From Watersipora subatra (Eukaryota; Bryozoa; Gymnolaemata; Cheilostomatida; Watersiporidae): a DNA stretch of 64,000 nucleotides. The translations under genes were made by a program, and so were the position numbers. This document shows, piece by piece, positions 1 through 12,124 of the stretch. The notes below the pieces were generated by a model. The model saw nothing but the letters and a program-made list of their open reading frames with translations, was not told the origin of the DNA and made no database searches. Position 1 is the first letter of the stretch, and each line of letters begins with the position of its first letter. The stretch covers positions 7,682,869 to 7,746,868 of the forward strand of contig NC_088711.1 of assembly GCF_963576615.1 (NCBI RefSeq), written 5' to 3'.

Positions 1-769
1 GGAAGTGTATCTGACCTAAATTAGCCCCCTCTGCTAAATCAACTTTTTATATTAGTCCAGTGGCTAGTCTACATAGGGATCTGTTGAAAAATCTTACCTT
101 TGTTAGAATTAGGCAAAAAAATTCAAAATCTTATCTCTATTCTGTTTGGCATCAATGTAAGCTGAGAAGGGAAGCTTTTTTGTCACAATTACCTTTGCTT
201 CTTCACTACATCTTTTAGAGCTAAACACGCATATTTAAATCTGTCCGGCAGCATAAATCTGATTCATATTTTGGTGGGTAGTTTATCATTGTTTATCATG
301 TAATTCTGATAGACTAGTTTAATTCTATGTATAGGATACCCTTTCAATCCTATAGTGCAGTCTGGGACAAGCAATTAAATCTTATAGCAAAGTGGGAAGT
401 TTCACATTTGCTGTATATAATGTTTAAAAGATTTGATAAAACCCAAATTGGATATGGAATAATACATAAGCATTATGAACTGAAAATGTTTCAATAGTGG
501 TAAACTAGGAGTCATAATTACAGGCAGTCTCACACTGCAGGCTGACATAGACTTTACATAAATGTAACTGATTTATGGTTTTAATTTTTATATTTAATAA
601 TTATTACGCCTTGAATCAACATTGTGTCAACTTGAATCTGAAATTAGACCAAAATTATCAAGTGCCATTTTCAGTACCCCTTAACTATAAGTACGCGTAC
701 CTTAGAATGCAATTATCCTATTTTCAGCTTTAAACTGCGCAACAGCGTGCTGTCCGGTATGAATTAAAC
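1..769. other. AT-rich non-coding sequence
   Basis: No gene, RNA or clear repeat is recognised. All frames are interrupted by frequent stops. Confidence 0.5.
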
Positions 770-1400
770 ACTCTTAACATAAATAAATCAGAAGGCCTTG
801 ATGGAATTCCACTAAATCTAGTCAAAGACAGTGCTGATCAATTAGCTCCTCCACTAACTTACATCATAAACTTATTGATCCGTGCTGGCTATGTTTCTCT
901 GCAATTAGAAATAGTTTTAAAGTTCTACCCATTTATAGAAATAGTTTTAAAGTTCTACCCATTTATAGAAATAGTTTTAAAGTTCTACCCATTTATAGAA
1001 ATAAGGGCAACAAGAATGCAGTAAACAATTACAGACCAACTTCTATTTTGTCTTAATTTCAAGTTTTGAGAAAATTTTGAACTCACAAATTCAAAATCAT
1101 TTAAAAACTGCAAAAGTTATTTCACCTAATTAGTTAGGTTTTCAACATAAAAAGGAACAAAAGATGCTCCTATTCAGTTTACAGACAACGTTCTATTAGC
1201 TCTGGGCTCTAGTAATAGACTTTTAGGCATTTAGACTTTTCCAAGGCTTTTGATACTATAAATCATAAAATCTTGCTAAATTTTTTCCAATCATTTGCTA
1301 AGTTTATTATTAGTTATCTCTATTGAAAGCCACAAAAGGTTATCATAAACAACTGCCAAAGTCATAAGCCAGAGTCTGAAGGAAAGTGGAACTCAAAAAT
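770..1400 (+). mobile_element. Degenerate non-LTR retrotransposon (reverse transcriptase fragment)
   Basis: Broken pieces of a LINE reverse transcriptase read in order on this strand: KSEGLDGIP near 790-815, APPLTYIINLLI near 845-885, NNYRP near 1025-1040, and DFSKAFDTINHKILL at 1234-1280. These are conserved RT-fingers and palm motifs of the jockey/CR1-like group. Frameshifts and stops separate them, so this is a fossil. The stretch between the second and third motif is expanded by a 30-bp tandem triplication. Family assignment below the RT level is not secure. Confidence 0.75.
905..1003. repeat. 30-bp tandem repeat, 3 copies
   Basis: The unit TAGAAATAGTTTTAAAGTTC plus ten more bases (ending TACCCATTTA) is repeated three times without visible change. 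It lies inside the LINE fossil, at the place where the RT would read into NNYRP. Near-identity of copies means the triplication is younger than the decay of the LINE. Confidence 0.85.
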
Positions 1401-3561
1401 ATAATATGTGTGTACATGTATTAGTGTTTTGTGCTCGAACACAAATGCCTTTCCTCACATGACCGTATATGACCTGTTTTCATGCCTTCCGCTTTTATCA
1501 AGTGGTAATCATATATCGATGTTGTTAGTGAAACTAAGTTGGTCCACTCTCAATGAAACTAGAATAATGATTGTGATGTTTTGCCTGCTTCCCTTGCTTG
1601 TAGAATTGAGATACAAGGAGTTGGAGAAGCGGTAGAGCTGCCCTACACCGCTATTACAGTTGCTTAGGCACGCAGCGGTAAATGGCAAATATAGCAATTA
1701 AAAGGCCTGTCCATTGCATCTAATTGCTGTAAACTGCTGACAGCAGCAATGCAACTGTCAATCATTGTTTTTCAAGTATTTCCTATACGAAGAAGAATAT
1801 CTGCTTGTAATATTTTACAGCAATTAAATACGCAGAATGATTATGACCCGCGAGTGCCAACACATAATACATGTATATTTAATACGTATCTATTGTTACT
1901 CAATCTCTAGCAGTTCTCAGATAGAATATAAAAAGTTGGTGTTGAGAACTATGATTTAGTATAAAAATATATTATTACCAAGATGTTCATGACTGCTGTT
2001 GTTCATACATCGCTATTTCCAACATACCTGTCGGGTTTCCTACTTTTCTCTTGCGGTTTTTGCTATGCAATGTTAGAGACCGCAATGAGAACTCTGCACT
2101 TATTTATGAAATCACGGATAACTAGAATTCACAAAATATGAAATAAAAGACCTGTATTGTTGTATAACTGAATTAATTAATGTATTTGTTGTTGAAGTAT
2201 AGTAAACCTTATTTTAAACAAAAGTTTGTTAGATTTACTAGGACTACTTTCTCTACTATCTATAATCCCGAAAAAAATTTCACCGCTTTAACAAGTTGTC
2301 AGGCTAAAATGTGGCATTTTAGATGTCGTGAGATCTAGATTGTTGCGTATTATAACACTTGAAACTGGAATGTCTTAATTTAGTCTGCTGAGTTGTCAGT
2401 TGTTACCCATAGCAACCCATAAATAGGTTGTTCTACTGGCTCATATCAACTAGCTCTACAATCGTAACTGGTCATCTGCATTTGGCCATCGACAATAAAA
2501 TATTTAAACCCTGCGCTCAATAATATTTGCATTCGATAGTTATCTAAACTATACAAGCGCGTCACGTTTGTTTGACCTAATTGACCTAATTCACCTCAAC
2601 TAGCATTGCATCTATCATTTAATTTCCCATGGGATTCTCTTGGGAGAGCAAACCATTTTATTCTTGCTACAAGCGGATCCCATGAAAATTGCTGGACCTT
2701 TACCTGGCATGAATTCTTAATTGCTCTCCACTAGCGTCTTTCTAACTAATTATGTGAAAAACTCATTTAACAAGCAAATGGTATAGCAAGTAGAAAACCC
2801 CATCAACAATGCTCTGTGATAGGGATTTTATACCTGCTAGTTTATTCCTAGACACGCTGACTAGCAGAGTGTTAGCTTTAATAGTGGTGGAGGCATGCAG
2901 ATGAAGTAAGCTATTTGTTGGTTCTATTATAGTCAAAACCATGGGCATCTGAGAGTCATGCTGAAATCAAATTTTAACTATTCAATTAACCTTTACAAGG
3001 GCATCCTAATTTTTGACTGTTCTCAGTATGACTAATTGGAAAAAAAGGCTTTAGTTTTTTCAATCTCCTGTTATATTTACAAAAAATAGCAGTGAACAGT
3101 TACCCGTTTCCATGCGAATAACATTTACTTTAGCCATATCATTTCCACTGGTCATAAGGTATAAAAAAGTCTTATTCTAGCTCCAGAGACATTCAGGATG
3201 ATTGATATACAACTCGCAAACAATGCTGTCAAGTTGCTGTAAACTTACTGACACGTAAACGTCATTCCTATATTTTCAATGTTTTATTATATAGATTTAT
3301 TACTGCAGTCAAGATTAAATTCTTAAATATAAAATAACTTCAGCATGGACGTGCATAAAATTGTAATTTAGTTTTGTCCAACACCGGTATCGTTAATGTT
3401 GTCAATTTCAATGAGTGTCGAAACAGCCATTGTCAGTGACTACATGGTAAGCTTACAGGCTAGTAACGAAAGACCTGCTTTAAATTTTATCAAATGATAC
3501 CCGGCTACCCTATAAAAATAATGCTACACACAACAAATCGCCAGACCGATTACATATTTTC
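1401..3561. other. Non-coding, includes probable 3'UTR of the GPCR
   Basis: No coding signal is seen. On the minus strand AATAAA polyadenylation signals lie at 3283-3288 and 3296-3301, about 260-280 nt beyond the GPCR stop, so roughly 3270-3561 is a plausible 3'UTR. The rest is AT-rich and unassigned. Confidence 0.45.
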
Positions 3562-4734
3562 TCAAACATGTGCTGGGGCTAGTAATTCACAGTTATAACG
3601 CTGATGGCAGGTTTCGCCTTTAGCTGAGCTTTTTTTATCTGCATGCGCATTTTCTTTCATCAGTGGTAATTCTTCTTTGACACTTTTAAAAGACATTCTG
3701 CGATTTGTATCACCTTCCAAAGTGTCCTTTCGTTTCCTGGTAGAAGTTTTCCATATCTTCAGCGAATTAAGAACTGTTGTTGCTCGACTAGATTGGTGGG
3801 CTGAGTTGTCTTCCTTTTTACACCGTAACAATCCAAGAACATTGTTTCTGAAGGTGTTACTAAAGAGCCCATAGAGTATTGGGTTGATGGCGCTGTTGCA
3901 AATATATAAAAAAGTGGCAAATTGGTATATGATCATTTCTGTTCGACCGATTGACTTAGAGGCTGTTAGTATTATTATTTGCATACACCAATATGGCAGC
4001 CAGCAGACGACAAAGGCTAGTATTATACAGAAAACGACAAATGTTACTTTTCGCGTACGCTTCTTTTTCTTTCCGAGAGTAGCTTCTGCGATACCAGGAC
4101 TCTTCTTTCGCAGTCGTATAATAATAGAAGTGTAGAAGATGGTGATGAGGAATAACGGTAAGACAAATCCCAATATCAACGTGTAGTAGGCGTACGCTTC
4201 AGCAGCACTGATAGCCTTATTCTCTGGCCAACTTATTAAACAGCTCTCATCATCCAGGTTGGCATAGAGCAGAAGGGGAAGGGATAGAAACGTGGCAATC
4301 ATCCAGATTAGAAGACAGCAAATGACGCTGTTGCGTCGGGTTCTAAGTTCATTCCATCTCATGCAGCAGACGGCGATGTACCGGTCTAGGCTCATGGCTA
4401 GCAGTGTGTAAACACTAGCAAACAGGTTTATCCCAAACAAGCCAAAGTAGACCTTACACATGCAATCCTTAAACACCCAATATCTCATCAGCTGGTTTGC
4501 TACTACAAACGGCATCGAAAGAAGAAAGAGGAAATCAGCCACAGCGAGATTAAATATGAATACTACAGAAGCCATTTTTAGTCCAGGGTTGCGCAGCACC
4601 ACTATCATAGCCAGAGCATTTCCCAGTAAACCAAATACACAGACAAAGATTATAAAAGAAGAGATGACATAGTCTATCGCTTGCAGCTCCATTTCCTCAA
4701 AAGAGTTATTCATAAAGAGATTGCCTTCTTCCAT
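3562..4734 (-). CDS. Somatostatin/allatostatin-C-type peptide GPCR
   Basis: A 390-residue rhodopsin-class (class A) receptor in one coding exon. Seven hydrophobic segments are clear. Family hallmarks are present: NLAVAD in TM2, Cys before TM3 and Cys in ECL2 (ESCLISWP) for the conserved disulfide, DRYIAVC at the end of TM3, a Trp in TM4, CWLPYW in TM6 and NSAINPILYG in TM7. The SCxxxWP loop, the LILGFVLPL TM5 and CWLPYW fit somatostatin and arthropod allatostatin-C receptors, which signal through Gi/o; opioid- and galanin-type receptors are the nearest alternatives. The N-terminus carries one NxS glycosylation site (NNSF); there is no signal peptide. The tail is about 85 residues, Ser/Thr- and Lys-rich. 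ATG at 4734 is the first in-frame ATG; an in-frame TAA lies upstream at 4780-4782. Ligand is not determinable from sequence. Confidence 0.93.
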   Translation of the reverse strand: MEEGNLFMNNSFEEMELQAIDYVISSFIIFVCVFGLLGNALAMIVVLRNPGLKMASVVFIFNLAVADFLFLLSMPFVVANQLMRYWVFKDCMCKVYFGLFGINLFASVYTLLAMSLDRYIAVCCMRWNELRTRRNSVICCLLIWMIATFLSLPLLLYANLDDESCLISWPENKAISAAEAYAYYTLILGFVLPLFLITIFYTSIIIRLRKKSPGIAEATLGKKKKRTRKVTFVVFCIILAFVVCWLPYWCMQIIILTASKSIGRTEMIIYQFATFLYICNSAINPILYGLFSNTFRNNVLGLLRCKKEDNSAHQSSRATTVLNSLKIWKTSTRKRKDTLEGDTNRRMSFKSVKEELPLMKENAHADKKSSAKGETCHQRYNCELLAPAHV

Positions 4735-4807
4735 GCCTATTATTGTCTTCCTTGTTTGTATCAACTGCTTGAGACTCTGTTATTCTGTCCACTTTAGTGA
4801 GTTCCAG
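4735..4807 (-). promoter_or_regulatory. Probable 5'UTR segment with splice acceptor
   Basis: On the minus strand a pyrimidine-rich tract TTTTCTGCTTTTTTCACATAG ends at 4808, giving a strong 3' splice site with the exon starting at 4807, 73 nt before the GPCR ATG. It implies that the gene has at least one non-coding exon further upstream (higher coordinates), so the arrays at 6.75-9.65 kb may lie in a 5'UTR intron. No transcript evidence is available. Confidence 0.5.
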
Positions 4808-6750
4808 CTATGTGAAAAAAGCAGAAAACGTAGACAGTGAACATATTGGTAAATGATTGTAGCCTACTTAATTATTCTTTTATAGACCTACATCAGGAGC
4901 CAGGAAATTAGCAGCTCAGAACCTGTGACATGAAAAAAATAATTGTAATCAAAGCCACCCTGATTTGTAAATGTTTTTTGCTGAGAGATCATACACCAGA
5001 GACAGTCGCAAATGAGCCCGAGTTGTATACCGAACTGTGTACAACCTGTCAATAAAAAGGCTTCACTAGTCATTTACTTGACCCCCTTGTTTTCATTGAT
5101 ATCCTGCGCTAATACTAAAACATCTTTCAATGCAGTGAATGTTATTCTAGCAATATTTCTAGTTCTCCTTTATCAAAGTGTGAAAAACTAAATTGTGAAA
5201 TTGTTTCAAAATATTATAAACAAAAGTTAAATAAGTTTTAGCTTGTTCCTCTATGTTGACAGCCAGTTGTTGTCAAAAGATCGGGTGTTGATGTAGCAGC
5301 ACTTAGACTAAATGAATTGACTGTCAAAATGTTGACCCTCGACATATCCAGAATATTTATGTTTCTGTGGAATAAAATGAGCAATGATACAACCATGCAA
5401 AAATTAAAGTATGTCGAAAAAACACAACATTACAAATGAATTTAAATGTCGTAAAAGCTGTTTTTAATTTATGCTTACCGATGAGTGATTTTCTTCATTG
5501 GTTGCAAGCAAGAGTTGGTATGATGAAGATATAAAACCTGCCTCTCTTCTGTCAGCACACGGCAGCTAATTGTGCAGCAATTTATTAGCAGTATTTGCTG
5601 AATCAATACTTTAATGGTTGATTCTTAGCTGATGAACACAGCGCATTAGAAGGAGCAATCGTCCCCTAACACATGTATTTCTATTTTGTTTAATTTCTGA
5701 GTACTTGACTTAATCATTATTGTGAGTAGCATTAAAGCAGCGGCAGCAGGTGGGGTTGAGATTATGAAAGCATTTTTCTCTTAATTAAGATAGCTTGAGT
5801 TCTTTCATTTTGAAGTCGACAGCGTCGCTGGGCAAGAATATAGGCTAAAAGAAATATTCCCATCTAGCTACAACAAAATAGCTCGCTCTTGAAGGGTAAA
5901 TAGATAGATATTATTATATTATCTCAGATCAATGGCACTCAAAGCAAATTAGACCATTAGACAAAAATAATAAAGATTGGTAAAGTAAATTATGTTTATT
6001 AACATAAAAATCTCTTTTTGCATAACGCTGTTCTATAAAGTGGATTGACAAGGTGTTGTTGTCTGCTCTATGGTGTTGCAGTTTTTCTGGAATAGTACAA
6101 ATGTAAGGGATGGTCAGGCAGATCGGAGATACGATTTTTCAAGTATTTTAGACAGACAATATCTAAACACACACAGATGACTCATCAGAGTTAAAAGTAT
6201 TTAGGTGCCAATCATAACTGTCTATATTAGGTAGCATAAGTGCTGAAAGGTAACTGCGTCGAAGAAAGTTCTGGAACAATGGTTTTGGTTACATTTTCTA
6301 TTCACTAACCTTACAACATTTCATAGGTGTTGGTTGTTTGCAGATAATGGTAGTTTTACAATAAGAGAGCGAGATGTAACAACCAATCAATGACTTATTA
6401 TTATCTATAATCATTTTTAGTTAGACTGAGTGGAAACAGTGGCTAGTCATTATGTAGCCGCAAACTTCTACATCTTTAATTTGAGTTAATTGAAGGATAA
6501 TCAGCATAAACTGTGCATCAGAAGAATGCTATGAATGTGAAGAATATAGTCGGGACCGCTTTCAGCTAGATTGGAGTAGGTTTGTAGAGTTTTGCATGGC
6601 TTTGATTGCGTTTCACTCAAAAATTTTCATTGTGTCGCTGCACCAGATTTTAAACACTTTTAATTGTATTTGCAAAACATTTAAGAGCACCAAAATGTTT
6701 GAAATTTTTCTCCCAATGCTTTGATACATATTCAAATCTCCCTCGATTCC
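4808..6750. other. Non-coding, probable GPCR upstream or 5'UTR-intron sequence
   Basis: No coding exon or recognisable repeat family seen. Confidence 0.4.
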
Positions 6751-7563
6751 ATTGCTGCACCTGATTTCATTACATGTCTGATGCAATGCTGCACCTCATC
6801 TCACTACATATCTGACGCAATGCTGCACCTCATCTCACTACATGTCTGACACATTACTGCACCTGATCTCACTACATGTCTGACACATTGCTGCACCTCA
6901 TCTCACTACATGTCTGACGCATTGCTGCACCTGATCTCACTACATGCCTGACACATTGCTGCACCTCATCTCACTACATATCTGACACATTGCTGCACCT
7001 CATCTCACTACATGTCTGACACATTGCTGCACCTCATCTCACTACATGCCTTACACATTGCTGCACCTCATCTCACTACATGTCTGACACATTGCTGCAC
7101 CTCATCTCACTACATGTCTGACACATTACTGCACCTGATCTCACTACATATCTGACGCAATGCTGCACCTCATCTCACTACATGTCTGACACATTGCTGC
7201 ACCTCATCTCACTACATGTCTGACGCATTGCTGCACCTGATCTCACTACATGCCTGACACATTGCTGCACCTCATCTCACTACATGTCTGACACATTACT
7301 GCACCTGATCTCACTACATGTCTGACACATTGCTGCACCTCATCTCACTACATGTCTGACGCATTGCTGCACCTGATCTCACTACATGCCTGACACATTG
7401 CTGCATCTCATCTCACTACATGTCTGACACATTGCTGCACCTCATCTCACTACATGTCTGACACATTGCTGCACCTCATCTCACTACATGTCTGACGCAT
7501 TGCTGCACCTCATCTCACTACATATCTGACACATTGCTGCACCTCATCTCACTACATGTCTGA
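6751..7563. repeat. 34-bp minisatellite, about 24 copies
   Basis: The unit reads TGCTGCACCTCATCTCACTA followed by CATGTCTGACACAT. Variants are mostly single substitutions (ACATTG/GCAATG, CTCATC/CTGATC, CATG/CATA), and adjacent copies share variants. Copy number is array length divided by 34. No open frame runs through it. Confidence 0.95.
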
Positions 7564-7832
7564 AATTCAAGTACAAATAAATATCTGGATCTATCTACTT
7601 TCCAGACTTACAGGAAAATGTCATATGTAGATTACAATCTGAGAGAGACTTGCTAGAATCAGACTGGTACATTTTGAGGGTTTCAAAAATATATAGTTTT
7701 CTATATTTTTGATGAAAAATTTCACTCCTAAATATGTAAAACTCACTCACTGTTATTACTGTATCATAATGCAATCCTACTTGAGAACAAAGATGCAGGA
7801 TTTTTTCTGAGGCTCAAAGGACCAGTAACTTT
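7564..7832. other. Spacer between two minisatellites
   Basis: Unique AT-rich sequence; nothing recognised. Confidence 0.5.
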
Positions 7833-9653
7833 CTATGCTCTGTGATTTACTGTACTCTGTAACTTACTGTACTCTGTAGCTTACTGTGTTCTGTAACTTA
7901 CTGTACTCTGTAACTTACTGTACTCTGTAACTTATTGTGTTCTCTGAAACTTACTGTACTCTGCAACTTACTGTGCTCTGTAACTTACTGTACTCTGTAA
8001 CTTACTGTACCCTGTAACTTACTGTACTCTGTAACTTATTGTGCTCTCTGAAACTTACTGTACTCTGCAACTTGCTGTGCTCTGTAACTTACTGTGCTCT
8101 GTAACTTACTGTACTCTGTAACTTACTGTACTCTGTAACTTACTGTACTCTGTAACTTATTGTGCTCTCTGAAACTTACTGTACTCTGCAACTTACTGTA
8201 CTCTGTAACTTACCGTGCTCTGTAACTTACTGTACTCTGTAGCTTACTGTGTTCTGTAACTTACGGTACTCTGTAACTTAATGTACTCTGTAACTTATTG
8301 TGTTCTCTGAAACTTACTGTACTCTGCAACTTACTGTGCTCTGTAACTTACTGTGCTCTGTAACTTACTGTACTCTGTAACTTACTGTACTCTGTAACTT
8401 ATTGTGCTCTCTGAAACTTACTGTACTCTGTAACTTACTGTACTCTGTAACTTACCGTGCTCTGTAACTTACTGTACTCTGTAGCTTACTGTGTTCTGTA
8501 ACTTACGGTACTCTGTAACTTAATGTACTCTGTAACTTATTGTGTTCTCTGAAACTTACTGTACTCTGTAACTTACTGTGCTCTGTAACTTACTGTGCTC
8601 TGTAACTTACTGTACTCTGTAACTTACTGTACTCTGAAACTTACTGTACTCTGCAACTTATTGTGTTCTGTAACTTACTGTGCTCTGTAACTTTCTGTAC
8701 TCTGTAACTTACTGTACTCTGAAACTTACTGTACTCTGCAACTTATTGTGTTCTGTAACTTACTGTGCTCTGCAACTTACTGTACTCTGTAACTTTCTGT
8801 ACTCTGCAACTTACTGTACTCTGTAACTTACTGTACTCTGTAACTTACTGTACTATATAACTTACTGTACTCTGTAACTTATTGTACTCTGTAGCTTACT
8901 GTGCTCTGTAACTTACTGTACTCTGTAACTTACTGTACTCTGCAACTTACTGTACTCTGTAACTTATTGTACTCTGCAACTTATTGTGTTCTGTAACTTA
9001 CTGTGCTCTGTAACTTACTGTACTCTGTAATTTATTGTACTTTGTAACTTACTGTGCTCTGTAACTTACTGTACTCTGTAACTTACTGTGCTCTGTAACT
9101 TACTGTACTCTGTAACTTACTGTACTCTGCAACTTACTGTACTCTGTAACTTATTGTACTCTGCAACTTATTGTGTTCTGTAACTTACTGTGCTCTGTAA
9201 CTTACTGTACTCTGTAATTTATTGTACTTTGTAACTTACTGTGCTCTGTAACTTACTGTGCTCCGTAACTTACTGTGCTCCGTAACTTACTGTGCTCCGT
9301 AACTTACTGTGCTCTGTAACTTACTGTGTTCTGTAACTTACTGTCTTCTGTAACTTACTGTCTTCTGTAACTTACTGTATTCTGTAACTTATTGTACTCT
9401 GTAACTTACTGTGCTCTGTAACTTACTGTGCTCTGTAACTTACTGTACTCTGTAATTTACTGTGCTCTGTAACTTACTGTACTCTGTAACTTACTGTACT
9501 CTGTAACTTACTGTACTCTGTAACTTACTGTGCTCTGTAACTTACTGTACTCTGTAACTTACTGTGCTCTGTTACTTACTGTGCTCTGTAACTTACTGTA
9601 CTCTGTAACTTACTGTACTCTGTAACTTACTGTACTCTGTAACTTACTATGCT
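7833..9653. repeat. 17-bp minisatellite, about 107 copies, with splice-donor core on minus strand
   Basis: The plus-strand unit is CTCTGTAACTTACTGTA; the minus-strand unit is TACAGTAAGTTACAGAG. A minority of units are 19 bp through an extra CT (TCTCTGAAACTTACTG). The minus-strand unit contains ACAGTAAGT, a near-consensus 5' splice site, in the same orientation as the GPCR gene. The same nine bases form the core of the unrelated 17-bp array at 32.5-38.6 kb. Confidence 0.95.
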
Positions 9654-11097
9654 TTAGCACTATTTTTAGTTTTATTGATAATAGAACAACATAACTCTTG
9701 CAATAAGCTTTTTGGTTCCAGGCGAACTTTTAGCCTTTGTATAAACTCAAAGTGACATGTACATTGCCATGCTTTCCTTGATTGGCTCTACACAACTTCA
9801 ACCAACACCGTGTAGAATTCATGTAAACACGGATAGGATTTCATTTTGTGCCATTTTGCACCTGTCTTTGTTGCCTTATTACTTGTTTATTGTTCGACAT
9901 AAAATGTTTCATCAGAATACAACAAAAACTTAGATACCTTTTGTGTTCTGAGAGATTCTGTGTACCTCATCTCTGCTCCATGTGAACAGAAAGGTACCAT
10001 AGTAGTTCTATGCTGTTTGATAGTAAGCACTCCTACCTGTGTAACTTAGGTAGAAGAATACTTATAACCACTATATCATATCACCATATAGACACGTATT
10101 TTGGCATTAAACTGATGATATTTATTATTAAAAAGCCACTCCTAAATCAATGATTGTGTCATGATCATCATCCAGATATCAAAACATTCAATGCAGCTGC
10201 AAGCACCCAAAAGTAACTACCTGTTACATTGACTCAGGAAGTCATCCAGCCAATGTGAATAAGCATGTTCTCTGATAGTGCATAGAAAAAAGATTCTAGG
10301 TTCATTTTCCCATTTCAGTGTCTAAGATGTGGGTATAAAGTCATTATAATGAGCTAGTCTGGAATTCATATCTAGTTTAGGGAAGCTAACCGTCTGTGTT
10401 ACTCATATCTTGCAACATCAGAGCTGTCTACAACCTTAACCTCTGCTGCCACAATATACGCTATTAGTAAGTATAACGTCTCCTCAAGTTTGACATACTC
10501 AATGGTCTTGCTAAAGCTGCAAGCATTGTTGCCTTCAATGAAAGAAAAAGCTCACTCAAACAAGTAACCGGCAGCGATATTTAATAAATTGCTTGCGGCA
10601 GCCATGATTAGTCGTTATGATTTAAGCACCTGTGTTAGTGGTGGACTTACAAATTTGTCTGTTTCTCAACTGGTAGAATTATTGTATATGTTCAAACTGT
10701 TGATATGCTGCTATATGACTCCAATCAGAAACCATTTTGTAGCTAAATGTCACTAATACATTCAACAGAATATCAATTGTTGGCTGTTTTCCATCAGCAC
10801 GGAAATATGCACAGATTACCTCTTTGCTTCACAAAAATATACTAGTAACTCATTGAATTTTCATCACATTACAGTCATCCCTATTTTATATAAAACTTTT
10901 AAAGAGCGCTTGGATGTCTATATCTACTCTTATTTGCCCAGAAATGATATTTACATCCATATCAGTGTGCTTTTAAAAAAGTCACTCATGTACTTAGGCT
11001 GACAATAAACGGATTTCAGACTATTTATATCGTAAAACAAAGGTTTCCTTAATATTTCTAAATTTCAGCACAGCTTTAGTATGTGTCAATCACTACA
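9654..11097. other. Non-coding, no gene assigned
   Basis: Stretches near 10384-10566 stay open in one frame for about 60 codons but show no recognisable domain and no convincing splice sites. Otherwise AT-rich. Confidence 0.35.
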
Positions 11098-12115
11098 TAC
11101 AAATTAATACGCTGAAGTTTGATGGATATAGAAGTGAATTCCCGTAATCGCTTCAATCCTATTTTCACAGAAAGCTTCAAAAAATTGTGTTGAATGACAA
11201 AGAAATCTTCATGCAAAAAATGGATGTCGATGTTCCATAGGGATCTCTTATTGCTGCAGTATTATTTCTAATTTGTATAAATTATTTTTTCAGATTTGCT
11301 ACCTGAAGTTTTGCATACACAGACGATACACATACACACATAGACGATACATATACACATAGTCTTTATGAGTCATCACAAAGATTTGCAATATCTTGAG
11401 GCGAATTGCAATCTCATCGTGCAAATTATCAACAACTGATGTGTTTTAAATCACATGAAAATCAATTTACAAAAATCACATGTTTTTTTTCTTTACATGA
11501 AAAACTTAGATATAACTCGGCTCTAATCTATCATTTTTAGACGTAAGACAAAATTGCTAGGATTTTTTATGGACAAATTTCTTGGGGTAATCGTTTTGAC
11601 ACTATTTGTAATAAGGTCACCAAGTCATTGACTATACTACAGTTTTGCGAGTCATATATCAACTTACAATCTGCCATTACTTTTTACTATCAGGTCATCT
11701 TTTGCCATACTATTTGTGGCATACGCATTTGTTATAACCTAGCTTCAAGATATTTCCCTAGATATAATAAACCCATAAATTTATTCACCATGGGTTTACT
11801 ATATCTATGGATATGTTACTACTAATTTATTTTGTTTGCAAAAATAGCATTTTAACTAGTTGCAAACTTACATCCTATTCTAGCATACCGTATTCCAATA
11901 TATAGTATTTCCAAATCATTGCATCGTCTAACTTCGCCTGTGCTAAATGTTTATTTTGTGTCAATTGTGAGTTTCAAGAATTTTGTGGTTTATGTCCTCA
12001 TTTTTCAATGACAATTTCAGGTTCCAACTCATTTTAACTCATGTGATATAAACAAATTGCATACAGCCTCTATCAATCACTTTAAAAATTTATATGATCA
12101 CTAGCTCCTTTGATA
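11098..12115 (+). mobile_element. Degenerate non-LTR retrotransposon (C-terminal RT part)
   Basis: Conceptual translation gives decayed RT motifs in order: QSYFHRKLQKIVLNDKE near 11155-11205, DVP-stop-GSLIAAVLFLICIN near 11229-11280 (the usual VPQGSxLGPLLFLIYIN with Q turned to a stop), SFAYTDDT near 11310-11333 (the catalytic YADD box as YTDD), then KFLGV near 11575-11590. Stops and shifts make it inactive. It covers the RT half that the fossil at 770-1400 lacks, but is a separate insertion. Confidence 0.7.
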
Positions 12116-12124
12116 CTTTGTAGC

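Noticed and set aside
4735..4764. Longer GPCR start at 4764
   Set aside because: It would begin with TTG. The first in-frame ATG is at 4734 and fits the family's N-terminus.
6751..9653. CRISPR-like array
   Set aside because: There are no unique spacers; units are contiguous minisatellite copies in an animal genome.
10384..10566. Possible exon on either strand
   Set aside because: Open for about 60 codons, but no domain and no paired splice sites.
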